Positions 1 to 9,754 of a DNA stretch of 64,000 bases are shown piece by piece (the stretch's first letter is position 1; each line of letters starts with the position of its first letter). The translations under genes were made by a program, and so were the position numbers. Source of the DNA: Sulfitobacter sp. EhC04 (GTDB lineage Bacteria > Pseudomonadota > Alphaproteobacteria > Rhodobacterales > Rhodobacteraceae). The stretch is from assembly GCF_001650875.1 (NCBI RefSeq), contig NZ_LXYI01000038.1:1-64000 (forward strand), read 5' to 3'. The notes under the pieces are model-generated. The model ran no database searches. It saw only the letters and a list, made by a program, of their open reading frames with translations, and was not told where the DNA came from.

Positions 1-12
1 TTAGCGAAAACT

Positions 13-28
13 GGGGGGGGGGGGGGGG
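13..28. repeat. 16-G homopolymer
   Basis: An uninterrupted run of 16 G on the plus strand lies just outside a terminator-like hairpin. Such a run could be a slippage-prone tract or an assembly/sequencing artefact. Nothing in the window shows it belongs to a coding region. Confidence 0.7.
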
Positions 29-32
29 CAAC

Positions 33-63
33 CCCCACCCTACCGGCTGTCGGGAGGGTGGGG
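33..63 (-). terminator. Hairpin downstream of serC
   Basis: Perfect 9-bp inverted repeat (CCCCACCCT at 33-41, AGGGTGGGG at 55-63) with a smaller CCG/CGG stem in its loop, starting 17 bp beyond the serC stop codon. There is no clean T-tract after it on the minus strand; the C homopolymer follows instead. It may act as an intrinsic or attenuating terminator, or as an mRNA 3' stabiliser. Confidence 0.5.
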
Positions 64-79
64 TTCTACCCCACGGATA

Positions 80-1219
80 TCATGCGTTGATTTCGGCCTC
101 GAAAGCCCAGGCGAGCCAGGGCAGCATCGCGGCGATGTCGGCGGTTTCGACCGTGCCGCCGCACCAGATGCGCAGACCGGCGGGCGCATCGCGGTAGGCG
201 CCGATGTCCAGCGCCACATCCTCGTCCGCCAGCCGCTTGGCGACGGCCTTGGCAAAGGCGGCACCGTCGGTGATGCGGTCATCGGTGAACTTCAGGCAGA
301 CCGACGTGTTGGAACGCGTGGCCGGGTCTTCGGCCAGGTTCGCGATCCAGTCGTTCGCCGCGCAGAAATCAAAGATCGCCTGCGCGTTGGCGTCGGCCCG
401 TGCGATCAGACCTTTGAGGCCGCCCACGGATTTGGCCCAATCAAGCGCCAGCAGGTAATCCTCGACGCAGAGCATGGAGGGCGTGTTGATCGTCTCGCCC
501 TTGAAGATGCCTTCGTTCAGCTTGCCGCCTTTTGTCATGCGGAAGATCTTTGGCAGGGGCCAGGCGGGGGTATAGCTTTCCAGCCGTTCCACCGCGCGGG
601 GGCTGAGGATCAGCATGCCGTGGGCCGCTTCACCGCCCAGCACTTTCTGCCAGGAGAAGGTGGTCACATCCAGCTTGTCCCAGGGCAGGTCCATGGCAAA
701 GGCGGCAGAGGTGGCATCACACAGGGTCAGGCCCGCACGATCTGCCGGGATCGCATCGCCGTTCGGCATGCGCACGCCGGAGGTGGTGCCGTTCCAGGTA
801 AAGCAGACATCGTTGTCGTAGTTGAGCGTCGCCATGTCCACGATCTGGCCATAGTCGGCTTCGTGTACTGTCGCTTCGATCTTGAGCTGTTTGACCACGT
901 CGGTGACCCAGCCCGCGCCGAAGGATTCCCAGGCGACCATTTCGGCAGGGCGTTCGCCCAGCAGGGACCACATGGCCATTTCGAAAGCGCCTGTATCAGA
1001 GGCGGGAACGATGCCGATGCGGTAATCGGCCGGTACGCCGAGGACCTCGCGGGTCGTCTCGATTGCTGCAAGCAGTTTGGCCTTGCCCGGTGCCGCGCGG
1101 TGGCTGCGGCCAAGGGGCGCGGTGGCCAGCTTGTTCAGATCGAATGTGGGGATTTTGGCACAGGGGCCGGAAGAAAAACGCGGATTAGCCGGCCGCGTTG
1201 CCGGTGTCGTCATAGCCAT
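80..1219 (-). CDS. serC: Phosphoserine aminotransferase
   Basis: PLP enzyme that converts 3-phosphohydroxypyruvate and glutamate to phosphoserine in serine synthesis, with a parallel role in pyridoxal phosphate synthesis. At 379 aa it matches the longer alphaproteobacterial SerC form. The N-terminus has the typical [11 protein letters not shown] segment and the PLP lysine sits in [10 protein letters not shown] (about K192). I chose the ATG at 1219 because an AAAGGG ribosome-binding site precedes it and SerC similarity begins there; the frame stays open 40 codons further upstream, through the probable leader RNA. The gene is divergent from serB. Its usual partner serA would lie past the left edge, which I cannot see. 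Confidence 0.95.
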   Translation of the reverse strand: MAMTTPATRPANPRFSSGPCAKIPTFDLNKLATAPLGRSHRAAPGKAKLLAAIETTREVLGVPADYRIGIVPASDTGAFEMAMWSLLGERPAEMVAWESFGAGWVTDVVKQLKIEATVHEADYGQIVDMATLNYDNDVCFTWNGTTSGVRMPNGDAIPADRAGLTLCDATSAAFAMDLPWDKLDVTTFSWQKVLGGEAAHGMLILSPRAVERLESYTPAWPLPKIFRMTKGGKLNEGIFKGETINTPSMLCVEDYLLALDWAKSVGGLKGLIARADANAQAIFDFCAANDWIANLAEDPATRSNTSVCLKFTDDRITDGAAFAKAVAKRLADEDVALDIGAYRDAPAGLRIWCGGTVETADIAAMLPWLAWAFEAEINA

Positions 1220-1221
1220 TG

Positions 1222-1290
1222 ATGCTACCCTTTCAGATAAGCGCCCTTCGTTGGGGAAGGGTGTCCCACGGCTGCGTTTAAGGGGTCGCT
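1222..1290 (-). promoter_or_regulatory. Probable serC leader RNA element
   Basis: The serC 5' leader contains a CCCTTC/GAAGGG hairpin (1244-1249 with 1256-1261), then GCGCTTAT and the GAAAGGGTAGC segment that merges into the ribosome-binding site. This layout resembles the serC RNA motif known upstream of serC in alphaproteobacteria. The assignment is from memory of the motif, not from a covariance search. Confidence 0.55.
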
Positions 1291-1375
1291 CAGGCTGGCG
1301 CAATCTGAAAAACGTGTCTAGAACGCCGCCTTGTCGCACATTTGCGACTTGAATGACGCGGATCGGAAACTTCGG

Positions 1376-2251
1376 ATGTATACAGTTGTCTTGCTGACCT
1401 CACCCCAAGCGCGGAGTCTTGCGCCCGCGCTGGTCGAAAACCTGCGCAATGCCTGGGGCGGCGGCGACGCGGTCTGGCTGGCACCGGATGAGGCGGCGGA
1501 ATTCGGGATCGCGCGACAGCCCGACAATTTTGACGCGGTCTGGGAGGACTGTCAGGAGATGGGCGTCGATCTGGTTGTGGTGCCGACGGAGAATCGCCGC
1601 AAGCGGATGTTGCTGGCCGATATGGACAGCACGATGATCCAGCAGGAATGTATTGACGAACTGGCAGATGAAGCCGGTGTCGGGGCAAGGGTCAAGGACA
1701 TCACGGCACGCGCGATGAATGGCGAGCTGGATTTCGACGGCGCGCTGCGCGAGCGGGTCGGCCTGTTGAAAGGGCTGCCGGAAGCGGTGATCGGCAAGGT
1801 CTTGGCGGAACGGATTACCCTGATGCCGGGCGGCCCGGCGCTGCTGGCGACGATGAAGGCGCAGGGCGGTCATGCGGCGCTGGTCTCAGGCGGTTTCACG
1901 GCCTTTACGGCGAAGGTTGCGGGGATGCTGGGTTTTGATGAGCATCGGGCCAACACCCTGCTGGTCGACAAGGGTGTGTTGAGTGGTGAGGTGGGGATGC
2001 CGATCTTGGGGAAACAGGCAAAGGTCGACGCGCTGGCGCAGATCACGACGCGGTTGGGCATTGCCGAAACGGATGTGATCGCCGTCGGGGATGGGGCGAA
2101 CGATCTGGGGATGTTGAAGCGCGCGGGCCTTGGTGTGGCGCTGCACGCAAAGCCCGCCGTTGCCGCGCAGTGCAATGTGCGGGTGAATTTCGGCGATTTG
2201 ACCGCGTTGCTATACGTGCAGGGCTATGCGCAGGTGGATTTCGCCGCCTGA
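1376..2251 (+). CDS. serB: Phosphoserine phosphatase
   Basis: HAD-superfamily phosphatase for the last step of serine synthesis, hydrolysing phosphoserine to serine. The 291-aa product has the catalytic DMDST motif (D82, D84), the SGGF motif and the [11 protein letters not shown] motif in the expected order, after an N-terminal ACT-like region of about 75 residues. The ATG at 1376 gives the usual MYTVVLL start; the frame extends upstream only through a TTG at 1331. It is transcribed away from serC, so the two serine genes share a 156-bp control region. An asparaginase gene converges on it downstream. Confidence 0.95.
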   Translation: MYTVVLLTSPQARSLAPALVENLRNAWGGGDAVWLAPDEAAEFGIARQPDNFDAVWEDCQEMGVDLVVVPTENRRKRMLLADMDSTMIQQECIDELADEAGVGARVKDITARAMNGELDFDGALRERVGLLKGLPEAVIGKVLAERITLMPGGPALLATMKAQGGHAALVSGGFTAFTAKVAGMLGFDEHRANTLLVDKGVLSGEVGMPILGKQAKVDALAQITTRLGIAETDVIAVGDGANDLGMLKRAGLGVALHAKPAVAAQCNVRVNFGDLTALLYVQGYAQVDFAA

Positions 2252-2263
2252 CGGCGGCGATCC

Positions 2264-2322
2264 GGAGGGGGCGCTGCCCCCGTCCTTCGGACTCCCCCGG
2301 GATATATTTCAGCCAAAAAGAA
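2264..2322. repeat. GC-rich hairpin/CCCCCGGGATAT intergenic element
   Basis: Between the ends of serB and the asparaginase gene lies GGGGGC-GCT-GCCCCC followed by ACTCCCCCGGGATATAT and AGCCAAAAAGAA. This layout resembles short intergenic elements I recall as common in Rhodobacterales genomes. The hairpin probably ends transcription from both sides. A weaker relative (GGGGGACATTGCCCCCC) lies near 52543. Confidence 0.55.
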
Positions 2323-3303
2323 TCAGAGGAGTTCGGCAGCGGGTTTCAGTATGCCTGTCTGGATGTCCCGCCTGTTGGTGATCGGGGCGTTCATCCGCTT
2401 TAGCGTTGCGGGATGGTTCGGATCGAGGGCACCGAGTCTGACCAGGATCGCGGCGATGGCGCATTCGGCGGCGCGGGTGGTGCCGCAGGCCGCCTTGAGG
2501 GCGATGCCCAGCTTCTGTTCCGGCAGGATGGCGATGAAGAAACCTTCGGCGCCGGTTTTCAGGGCGATCTTGCCTTCCATCGCGCGCATCAACTCGGTGC
2601 AGGCCCGGCCTTCGCCCGCGACAAGCTCGGGGTGCAGGCGCATCGCTTGATGCAGGCGTGTTTCGGCGGCACCATCGGGCGCGGCGGCAAAACGGGCCAT
2701 GGCGCGCGCCATGCCGTGCAGCGTGCAGGCATGGTTCGGGGCAGAGCAGCCGTCAATGCCGTAACCCGGCGAGGTTTCTTCGGTGACGTCTTCGAATGCG
2801 GTCAGGCAGGCCATCTGAACCGGGTGGGCCGGATCGACATATTCCGCATTGCCGCCAAGGTGCTTGTTCAGTGTCAGAAAGCCCGCGTGTTTGCCCGAGC
2901 AGTTGTTGTGGACCTGGCAGGGGGATTCATGGGCCCGGATCAGGCTGTCGCGGGCATCGCGGTCATCGGGTTCCTGGGGGCCGCACCGGAATGCGGTATC
3001 CTCCAGTCCAAGGGTGTCGAGCCAGGTGCTGACCCTGTCGGTATGGATCGCCGCGCCATTGTGCGAGGCGCAGGCGAGCGCGAGCTGTTCTGTGGAAAGC
3101 CCCATCTTGTCAGCGGCACCGGAGGTGATCAGCGGCAGGGCCTGAATCATCTTGGACGACGAGCGCGGCAGGATCACCTTGGCCGGATCGCCCCAAGCCT
3201 GCACGATTTGACCGGTGTCGTCACAGACCACCGCATGGCCCGAATGCACGCTTTCCAGAATGGGACCACGCCAGATTTCGGCAAAGGGGCTGGGTTGGGT
3301 CAT
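2323..3303 (-). CDS. Asparaginase, Rhizobium etli type (asparaginase_II family)
   Basis: Predicted to hydrolyse L-asparagine to aspartate and ammonia. The 326-aa protein belongs to the thermolabile asparaginase_II family, unrelated to the bacterial AnsA/AnsB fold. Residues matching those described as important in the R. etli enzyme are visible at nearly the same numbers: S48 and K51 in PRSSSKM, S80 in ACASHNG, and the zinc-site pair C135 and K138 in NCSGKH, with another Cys in GIDGCSAPN. It is a single gene transcribed leftward, converging on serB and divergent from the IalB-like gene. No signal peptide is seen, so a cytoplasmic location is likely. Confidence 0.88.
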   Translation of the reverse strand: MTQPSPFAEIWRGPILESVHSGHAVVCDDTGQIVQAWGDPAKVILPRSSSKMIQALPLITSGAADKMGLSTEQLALACASHNGAAIHTDRVSTWLDTLGLEDTAFRCGPQEPDDRDARDSLIRAHESPCQVHNNCSGKHAGFLTLNKHLGGNAEYVDPAHPVQMACLTAFEDVTEETSPGYGIDGCSAPNHACTLHGMARAMARFAAAPDGAAETRLHQAMRLHPELVAGEGRACTELMRAMEGKIALKTGAEGFFIAILPEQKLGIALKAACGTTRAAECAIAAILVRLGALDPNHPATLKRMNAPITNRRDIQTGILKPAAELL

Positions 3304-3479
3304 GAATTCCTCCGATTCGTGCGCGAAATCCTGCCAATCAGGGTTTCGTCTGTCGCCTGTTTCGCGTTATTATGCTTGTTGTCGAAAAGATAACAGGCAC
3401 TTGCAGGAGAGCGGCCAAACAACGCCGCCATCAAGGCTTGCGATTGAGTTGAGGTCAAGGACAGCTGGAGGCTGGACAG

Positions 3480-4010
3480 ATGCGAATTATTAAGAATTTT
3501 GGGATTGTGGCGGGGTTGGCCGCTTTTGCGGCGTCAGGCGTTGCCGCACAGGATCAGAGCACGAACCGCGTTGCGGCCAAGACCGACTGGAGTGTCTTTG
3601 TTGAGGACAATCCGACCGAGTGCTGGGGCGTGTCCACGCCAAAGGAAACCGTGAATTCGCGCGATGGCCGGGTTGTCGCGGTGAACCGTGGCCAGACGTT
3701 GTTGATGGTGTTCTACCGGCCCTCTGCCGGTGCCAAGGGGCAGGTTGCCTTTACCGGCGGTTATCCTTTCAAGTCTGGCTCGACCGTGAACATGGATATT
3801 TCCGGCAATACATTTGAGCTGTTCACCGAGGGTGAATGGGCCTGGCCGGCGACCACTGAAGATGATTCCAAGATCATCACGGCAATGAAACGCGGTGCCG
3901 ATGCGGTGCTCAGCGGTCAGTCGGGCCGGGGGACGGATACCAAGGACACGTTCTCCTTGCTGGGCTTCACCGCTGCGGTGGAAGATGCGGCCAAGCGCTG
4001 CGGCGGGTGA
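3480..4010 (+). CDS. Invasion-associated locus B (IalB) family protein
   Basis: Small exported protein of 176 aa with a clear signal peptide (charged MRIIKNFG, hydrophobic core, cleavage near VAAQ at residues 21-24). The mature part has the family pattern: WSVF, then PTECWGVSTP, a basic segment, and a C-terminal conserved Cys in AAKRCGG. IalB proteins are periplasmic or outer-membrane associated. The name comes from Bartonella erythrocyte invasion, but the family is common in free-living alphaproteobacteria, where the role is not established. It stands alone between divergent asparaginase and downstream rlmN, with its own promoter region. Confidence 0.85.
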   Translation: MRIIKNFGIVAGLAAFAASGVAAQDQSTNRVAAKTDWSVFVEDNPTECWGVSTPKETVNSRDGRVVAVNRGQTLLMVFYRPSAGAKGQVAFTGGYPFKSGSTVNMDISGNTFELFTEGEWAWPATTEDDSKIITAMKRGADAVLSGQSGRGTDTKDTFSLLGFTAAVEDAAKRCGG

Positions 4011-4183
4011 GCGCCATCTATGCCTTGGCCGTCAGGGTGAAGCCGTAAATATCTGTGCTTCGACATAAGTTGGTGCATGACGGCCTGGGATGAAGCCAGG
4101 ATGGTTTGTGGTTGGGCCAAGACCCTTTTGCAATTCACGGCACATTCTATATAGAGACGCATCCACCCAAGGAGAGTCGCCCC

Positions 4184-5362
4184 ATGACCGCCACCGCGCC
4201 AATCACCCAGGACGTCCATACCATTCCGCGCAAGATGCCGGAGGGGCCTGTGAACCTTGTCGGGATGACCCGCGACAAGATGCGGGAGGTCCTGATTGCC
4301 AATGGGACGCCGGAAAAGCAGGCAAAGATGCGGGTGGGCCAGATCTGGCAGTGGATCTACCAGTGGGGTGTGCGTGATTTTGACGCGATGACCAATCTGG
4401 CCAAGGCGTATCGCGCCGAACTGGCTGAGAAATTCGTGATCGAGGTGCCGGAGGTTGTGACCAAGCAGGTCAGCAGTGACGGCACCCGCAAATATCTTGT
4501 CCGCATTGCCGGTGGTCATGAGGTCGAGGTTGTTTACATCCCAGAGGACGGGCGCGGCACACTTTGCGTGTCGTCGCAGGTGGGTTGCACGCTGACCTGT
4601 TCGTTCTGCCACACCGGCACGCAAAAGTTGGTGCGCAACCTGACGGCGGCAGAGATCATTGGCCAGGTCATGGTGGCGCGGGACGATCTGGACGAATGGC
4701 CCGTACCGGGTGCGGTCAAGGATGAGACGCGGCTTTTGTCGAACATCGTGCTGATGGGCATGGGTGAACCGCTGTATAATTTCGAGAATGTGCGCGACGC
4801 GATGAAGATCGCGATGGACGCCGAAGGCATCCAGCTTTCCCGGCGTCGGATCACACTGTCCACATCAGGCGTGGTGCCGGAAATCTGGCGCACCGCGCAG
4901 GAGATTGGTTGCCAGCTTGCGGTGTCTTTCCATGCGACCACCGACGACGTGCGTGACAAGCTGGTGCCGATCAACAAGCGCTGGAACATCGAGGAACTGC
5001 TGGACGCCCTGCGCAGCTATCCCAAGGTCAGCAATTCCGAGCGGATCACCTTCGAATATGTCATGCTTCACGGCGTCAATGACAGTGACGAAGACGCGCG
5101 GCGGCTGGTCAAGCTGATTGACGGCATTCCGGCCAAGATCAACCTGATCCCGTTCAACGAATGGCCCGGTGCGCCCTACAAACGGTCCAGCAACAACCGC
5201 ATCCGCGCTTTTGCCGACATCATCTACAAGGCCGGTTATGCCTCTCCGATCCGCACCCCGCGGGGCGAGGATATCATGGCCGCCTGCGGGCAGTTGAAAT
5301 CGGCCACCGAACGCGCGCGCAAGTCGCGCAGGCAGATCGAGGCGGATGCGGGGCTGAACTGA
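4184..5362 (+). CDS. rlmN: 23S rRNA A2503 / tRNA A37 C2-methyltransferase RlmN
   Basis: Radical-SAM enzyme that methylates C2 of adenosine 2503 in 23S rRNA, and of A37 in some tRNAs. The 392-aa product carries the radical-SAM cluster motif CTLTCSFC (C135, C139, C142), the GMGEPL SAM-binding motif and the C-terminal Cys in MAACGQL that forms the methyl-carrying site. The ATG at 4184 follows GGAGA with good spacing; the open frame extends 26 codons further without a ribosome-binding site. It is monocistronic, with a 173-bp upstream gap and a 268-bp downstream gap. Confidence 0.96.
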   Translation: MTATAPITQDVHTIPRKMPEGPVNLVGMTRDKMREVLIANGTPEKQAKMRVGQIWQWIYQWGVRDFDAMTNLAKAYRAELAEKFVIEVPEVVTKQVSSDGTRKYLVRIAGGHEVEVVYIPEDGRGTLCVSSQVGCTLTCSFCHTGTQKLVRNLTAAEIIGQVMVARDDLDEWPVPGAVKDETRLLSNIVLMGMGEPLYNFENVRDAMKIAMDAEGIQLSRRRITLSTSGVVPEIWRTAQEIGCQLAVSFHATTDDVRDKLVPINKRWNIEELLDALRSYPKVSNSERITFEYVMLHGVNDSDEDARRLVKLIDGIPAKINLIPFNEWPGAPYKRSSNNRIRAFADIIYKAGYASPIRTPRGEDIMAACGQLKSATERARKSRRQIEADAGLN

Positions 5363-5630
5363 ACCGCCGTCGCCCCAGAATGGTTCTGAAGCTGGGCGGG
5401 TTTCAATTCCCGATACAGTAGAATCTGGCGGTTTGAGAGCAATTTGGGTGCCGAGATCAATCGGCTATGCCTTCCATGTAGTTGAATTAAGATATAAAAT
5501 TCAGAATGGCCGCGCTGTCGATCCTCCGGCGCATCCAGAAATGACCTTTGTTCCGACGCATTCCCGAGCGATTGTTGCCACGGGCGAGGTCAAGATTGTT
5601 TCCTGTAGAAACCCAATCAGGAGACAGAAC

Positions 5631-5843
5631 ATGTCTGTCATGATCAACAAAGACCCTTTTATCACCGCGCAGGTCATGGACCTTGTCTTGCGGGAACGCG
5701 CCGTCGCGCTTTCGAACCGCGAATGGAAACATCGGCTGGCGGGATACGGTTACGCCATCAAGGTCACGGATCACGGTGAGATCGTGGAAACGCTGCCACA
5801 TCATGTCGAAGTTGGTGTACTGCCGGTCCAGCCGCGCGCCTGA
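5631..5843 (+). CDS. Small conserved-looking hypothetical protein (70 aa)
   Basis: I do not recognise a named family. The product is hydrophilic, starts MSVMINKDPF and includes REWKHRLAGYGYAIK. It has no signal peptide or membrane segment. A CAGGAG ribosome-binding site sits 7 bases before the ATG, and codon use matches its neighbours, which supports translation. The frame runs upstream to 5433 but that part has low coding character, so I start at 5631. It lies alone between rlmN and a convergent LOG-family gene. Confidence 0.6.
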   Translation: MSVMINKDPFITAQVMDLVLRERAVALSNREWKHRLAGYGYAIKVTDHGEIVETLPHHVEVGVLPVQPRA

Positions 5844-5935
5844 CAGGGACGACTGCGTTTGATTGGCCAAGCGTCGGCACGCCCGCGACCTGCGCCTGCT
5901 GACCAAGACCGACCCGAAATACCGGGGTTCTGACC

Positions 5936-6781
5936 TTACCGGCCCGGTATCTCCTTGCGAGGCGGCGATACTTTCCAGTTTTCGATCAGGTCCATCGCTT
6001 CTGCTGCTGTTTCGACAAAGCGGAACAGATCCAGGTCTTCGGCCGATATGGTGCCCGCATCTGCCAGCGCGTCCCAGTTGACGATCTTTTCCCAGAACGC
6101 CCGCCCAAAAAGCAGAAACGGCACCGGTTCCATCCGGCCGGTCTGGATCAGGGTCAGCGCCTCGAACATTTCGTCCATGGTGCCAAAGCCGCCGGGAAAG
6201 ACGCAGATCGCCTTGGCCCGCATCAGGAAATGCATCTTGCGGATCGCGAAGTAGTGAAAGTTAAAGCATAATTCCGGCGTGACATATTCGTTCGGGGCCT
6301 GCTCAAACGGCAGAACGATGTTCAGCCCGACAGACCGCCCACCGGCGTCCATTGCGCCCCGGTTGCCTGCCTCCATCACCCCCGGTCCGCCGCCGGTGAC
6401 AATCACCCCCTCGCGCCCGTTGCCCTGCATGGATTTCAGGGTCATCAGGCGGGCAAACTCGCGGGTTTCGTCGTAAAAGCGGGACAGTTCCGCCAGCGTC
6501 TCGGTCCGGGCGGTATGTTTTTCTGCCGGTTCAGGAATACGGGCCCCACCGAACAGGACGATGGTGCTGTCCACCCCTTCGGCATCCAGCATCAACTGGG
6601 GTTTCAGCAGTTCCAGTTGCAGACGTACCGGGCGCAATTCCTCGCGACACATGAAATCGTCGTCGGTAAAGGCCAGACGATACGCCGGGGCACGTGTCTG
6701 TGCCGTGTCGGGTGCGGATTCCGCCGCCTTGCGATCGCTGGATGCATGGCGCAGGGGGTGGCGGCGGTCATCGTCTTTCAT
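5936..6781 (-). CDS. LOG family protein (TIGR00730, cytokinin riboside monophosphate phosphoribohydrolase type)
   Basis: Rossmann-like protein of the LOG/YgdH class, 281 aa. Some members hydrolyse nucleoside 5'-monophosphates to base and ribose 5-phosphate; the substrate here is unknown. Both family motifs are present: GGGPGVMEA (residues 130-138) and PGGFGTMDE (196-204), with the catalytic Arg/Glu context. About 65 hydrophilic residues precede the domain, making it one of the long LOG forms rather than the short form of about 180 aa. It is divergent from dapD across a 168-bp shared promoter region. Confidence 0.87.
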   Translation of the reverse strand: MKDDDRRHPLRHASSDRKAAESAPDTAQTRAPAYRLAFTDDDFMCREELRPVRLQLELLKPQLMLDAEGVDSTIVLFGGARIPEPAEKHTARTETLAELSRFYDETREFARLMTLKSMQGNGREGVIVTGGGPGVMEAGNRGAMDAGGRSVGLNIVLPFEQAPNEYVTPELCFNFHYFAIRKMHFLMRAKAICVFPGGFGTMDEMFEALTLIQTGRMEPVPFLLFGRAFWEKIVNWDALADAGTISAEDLDLFRFVETAAEAMDLIENWKVSPPRKEIPGR

Positions 6782-6949
6782 CGGTCTCTCCGGATTGGCT
6801 GGCAGAACAGGGTGGCGTGGTTGGGCCGAACTTGCAATGGGGTATCCATATTGCCGGAACCGGCCCGCCGTTGGTCTTTACTGACGTTGCGTGACCTCGG
6901 GTCGGCAGGTATAGCGCATCAAAGTCTTTCTTCAGCAGGAGTGCGCCCG

Positions 6950-7777
6950 ATGTCCAATGCCCAACTTGAAACCGCCATTGAAAATGCATGGGACACCCGT
7001 GACCAGATCAATTCGGCGACCACCGGCGAAACCCGTGACGCGATCGAGGACACGCTGAACGCGCTGGATTCGGGCAAGCTGCGGGTTGCGGAAAAGCAGG
7101 AAGACGGCAATTGGCATGTGAACCAATGGGCCAAGAAGGCCGTGCTGCTGGGCTTCCGGATCAAGGATATGGAATATCACGACGGCGGGCCGCAGGGTGC
7201 CGGGTGGTGGGACAAGGTTGACAGCAAGTTCAAGGGCTGGGGCGACGCGGAATGGAAAGAGGCCGGTTTCCGTGCCGTGCCCAACTGCGTGGTGCGGCGG
7301 TCGGCCTATATCGCGCCGGGTGCTGTGCTGATGCCGTCTTTCGTCAACATCGGTGCCTATGTGGACACAGGCGCCATGGTGGACACCTGGGTGACAGTCG
7401 GGTCCTGTGCGCAGATCGGCAAGAACGTGCATCTGTCCGGCGGCGTTGGCATCGGGGGCGTGTTGGAGCCGATGCAGGCGGGCCCGACAATCATCGAGGA
7501 CAACTGCTTTATCGGGGCGCGTTCAGAAGTGGTCGAGGGCTGTATCGTGCGTGAAGGTTCCGTTCTGGGCATGGGTGTTTTCATCGGCCAATCGACCAAG
7601 ATCGTGGACCGCGAAACCGGCGAGATCATGTATGGTGAAGTGCCTGCGGGCTCGGTCGTGGTGGCGGGCACCATGCCATCCAAGAACAATGTCAGCCTGT
7701 ATTGCGCTGTCATCGTCAAGCGGGTGGATGAACGGACGCGGTCGAAAACCTCGATCAACGAGCTTCTTCGTTCCTGA
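6950..7777 (+). CDS. dapD: 2,3,4,5-tetrahydropyridine-2,6-dicarboxylate N-succinyltransferase
   Basis: Succinylase-branch enzyme of lysine and meso-diaminopimelate synthesis that transfers succinyl from succinyl-CoA to tetrahydrodipicolinate. The 275-aa length equals the family norm. The central part shows the left-handed beta-helix hexapeptide pattern (repeated I/V-G-x-x, for example [14 protein letters not shown] and [10 protein letters not shown]). I chose the ATG at 6950 because [14 protein letters not shown] is the usual start; the same frame runs open over 400 bases upstream, but that is antisense to the LOG gene. dapE, the later desuccinylase of the same branch, lies about 4 kb downstream rather than adjacent. 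Confidence 0.96.
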   Translation: MSNAQLETAIENAWDTRDQINSATTGETRDAIEDTLNALDSGKLRVAEKQEDGNWHVNQWAKKAVLLGFRIKDMEYHDGGPQGAGWWDKVDSKFKGWGDAEWKEAGFRAVPNCVVRRSAYIAPGAVLMPSFVNIGAYVDTGAMVDTWVTVGSCAQIGKNVHLSGGVGIGGVLEPMQAGPTIIEDNCFIGARSEVVEGCIVREGSVLGMGVFIGQSTKIVDRETGEIMYGEVPAGSVVVAGTMPSKNNVSLYCAVIVKRVDERTRSKTSINELLRS

Positions 7778-7837
7778 CCGGGAACCTTTGGTCATCTTGT
7801 TGGTTGGGATCTGACACCTCAGAGAAGGACGGATACC

Positions 7838-8092
7838 ATGACAGGTTTGGGCTGGTTCGCGGCAATTATCGTTGGCGGCATCGCCGGATGGCTGGCGGAG
7901 AAATTCATGAAGGGGGATCACGGGCTATTGCTCAACATCTTCATGGGTATCGTCGGGGCGATGCTGTTCAATGCAATCCTGTTTTTCGTGTTCGATTCCA
8001 CCCTTGGCGGATGGATCGGCCAGCTGTTCGTCGGCTTCGTCGGTGCGTGCATACTGATCGCAGCGATCCGCGCTGTACGGGGCCGCAGTTGA
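7838..8092 (+). CDS. GlsB/YeaQ/YmgE family stress-response membrane protein
   Basis: Small inner-membrane protein of 84 aa made of three hydrophobic segments (about residues 4-20, 30-50 and 56-77). It has the glycine-rich pattern typical of the transglycosylase-associated/GlsB family, including GGIAGWLAEKFM near the N-terminus. Family members are often induced by envelope or general stress, but their biochemical role is unknown. It sits 60 bases after dapD and could be read through from it, though an AGAAGGA site just before the ATG supports independent translation. Confidence 0.85.
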   Translation: MTGLGWFAAIIVGGIAGWLAEKFMKGDHGLLLNIFMGIVGAMLFNAILFFVFDSTLGGWIGQLFVGFVGACILIAAIRAVRGRS

Positions 8093-8180
8093 CCAGGCTC
8101 TGATCGCTGGTGTTCCGACCGGCGCGCGGGGTGTCTTGCAATGGCTTGACAAACCCCCTGCCGCGCCGCCAATAGCGCGC

Positions 8181-8507
8181 ATGGCGAAAAAAGGCCCCAG
8201 CAGACAGCAAGTGTACACCCTTTTGGTCGAGATTGGCCGCAAGGAGGGTGATGGCCTGCCCGAAAAGGCGACAGGTGCCGCGCTGATGTGCTTTGCCTCC
8301 GGCATCGACGAGGCGGAAGCGGTGCGCGAGACTGTGGCGATCCTCAAGCAGGCGGATACCAATCCGCTGGACGTCACGGGATATGGCACATTGGCCGAAC
8401 GCGAGGCCGAAGGTCACGAGATCGACGACGAGGAACGCGCGCTGATGGCCCGCGCGCTGGAAGAAAACGCGGTCATCGTCGCGCAGATGACGCCCTTCTT
8501 TGATTAA
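8181..8507 (+). CDS. Hypothetical protein (108 aa)
   Basis: I do not recognise a domain. The product is acidic and mostly helical by eye: a basic start (MAKKGPSRQQ), a segment with EAEAVRETVAILKQADTNPLDV, and an acidic middle EGHEIDDEERALMARAL. No signal peptide or membrane span is seen. The ATG at 8181 was preferred over the upstream one at 8136 because the intervening residues are proline-rich and untypical. Its TAA stop directly abuts the left arm of a 98-bp palindromic repeat. Confidence 0.7.
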   Translation: MAKKGPSRQQVYTLLVEIGRKEGDGLPEKATGAALMCFASGIDEAEAVRETVAILKQADTNPLDVTGYGTLAEREAEGHEIDDEERALMARALEENAVIVAQMTPFFD

Positions 8508-8605
8508 AGCGCCCCGCCTTAAACTTGAATCGCCGATACCCTGCCGCGCTTCGCGCTCTCGGGACATCGGCGATACGGAGTGTATCAGGTTAAAGGCGGG
8601 ACGCT
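8508..8605. repeat. 98-bp palindromic repeat, copy A
   Basis: Outer arms of 21 bp (8508-8528 and 8585-8605) match as inverted repeats at 18 of 21 positions. Inside is a perfect 9-bp stem (ATCGCCGAT at 8529-8537, ATCGGCGAT at 8566-8574) around a core with ATACCCTGCC and CTCTCGGGACAT. It fills the gap between two convergent genes and begins right after a stop codon. It is related to copies at 51684, 57607 and 63682. Confidence 0.85.
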
Positions 8606-8658
8606 GTAGCAACTGTATTTCTCAGACGGGCTGAGCAGACCATTTCTGGCCTGACCCG

Positions 8659-9753
8659 TCAGGCCGCGCGCTGTCGGGCCAGATGGATCGCATCGTACCA
8701 TTGCAATACGTGATGCGCGGGCTTGCCGTGCTCGGGCAAGCTGTTGCGGTCCAATCCGTGCAGCAGGCTGCCGTGCAGTTGTTGCCCGTTCCGGCGAATA
8801 CGCCCGATGTAGAGGCTTTCGAGCGCGGTGCCCGCCGCCAGGAGCGTTTCGTGGCTGGGCAAGAGCAACTGGGTATAGCTGATGGTCGGGCCGCAGGGCT
8901 CTTCCATGGCGGCAAAACCGTTGACCAGATGCCGGGCGGGCACCAGCACCGCCTCCTGGCCAAACAGGTATTCCACTTCGGGGCCGTCGATGATCAGCCG
9001 CTGATCGGGTGATACGATGATGTCCTGCTGCAATCCGAAATAGGGCGCGCGCAGGCGGACAGGGCGATAGCTGCCGCGCGCGGGGACTGTCCGGCTGATG
9101 GTCTGCAAGACCGGGACCACGCCCGCATCGCGGGTCATCACCGTGTCGCCGCGTTGCAATGTATTGGCGGGTTTGTAGCCCCAGGGGGTGGCCAGCGGTG
9201 TGCCCGGCAACAGGCTTGGCATCGGGCCGATCGGTTCGATCTGATCCGACAGCGCGGCAAAGATCATGTCCGGTGCAAAGGTGTGATCGCCGCTGCCCAG
9301 CATCAGGTGACGCACGTCTTCCAGCGACAGGGGGCGCGGATTCTCGATATACACGCTGGTCGAGGTTGTGACTTCGGGCTGTTCCAGCGTCATCCGGCCC
9401 CATTTGGCGCAGCTGTCCCAGGAATAGGTGATGCGCACCACATCTGTCCGGCCTGCATCCTTGCGCTGGATCGCGGCGTGGTTGATGGATTTGCCCTGCA
9501 CCTGCACCATGGCGATACCGCCGCCCGGTATCGCCTGAAATGTCAGGCTGCGCTGCCAGGGATATGTCGTCTTGTATCCGAACAGAAGCTGCGGACGCCC
9601 ATCCGCCGAAAGCCGGGTTTCAAACATGATCGAACCACGCGTCAGCAGCGTGCGCGGATTGTCCTCGACCTTTGGTTGGTCATTCTTGTCACTGCCCAGA
9701 CCCCGGACAGAGAACCGCCTGCCATCGTGATCGCAAAGCGCCAGCCAGGTCAT
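8659..9753 (-). CDS. Hint (hedgehog/intein)-domain protein, N-terminal part unknown
   Basis: 364 aa. The N-terminal half (about 1-190) is unrecognised and has a beta-rich look. The C-terminal half (about 195-320) aligns by eye with the Hint domain of the upstream neighbour: block PGTPLATPWG, then LQRGDTVMTRD, then DIIVSPDQRLII with the SPxHR-like motif. The catalytic Cys found in active Hint domains (CFVAGT in the neighbour) is replaced here by Leu-Pro, and the SPLHR His is replaced by Gln, so self-splicing or cleavage looks lost. The start ATG lies one base after the stop of the upstream gene, so they form a two-gene operon. No classical signal peptide is seen. Confidence 0.75.
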   Translation of the reverse strand: MTWLALCDHDGRRFSVRGLGSDKNDQPKVEDNPRTLLTRGSIMFETRLSADGRPQLLFGYKTTYPWQRSLTFQAIPGGGIAMVQVQGKSINHAAIQRKDAGRTDVVRITYSWDSCAKWGRMTLEQPEVTTSTSVYIENPRPLSLEDVRHLMLGSGDHTFAPDMIFAALSDQIEPIGPMPSLLPGTPLATPWGYKPANTLQRGDTVMTRDAGVVPVLQTISRTVPARGSYRPVRLRAPYFGLQQDIIVSPDQRLIIDGPEVEYLFGQEAVLVPARHLVNGFAAMEEPCGPTISYTQLLLPSHETLLAAGTALESLYIGRIRRNGQQLHGSLLHGLDRNSLPEHGKPAHHVLQWYDAIHLARQRAA

Positions 9754-9754
9754 G

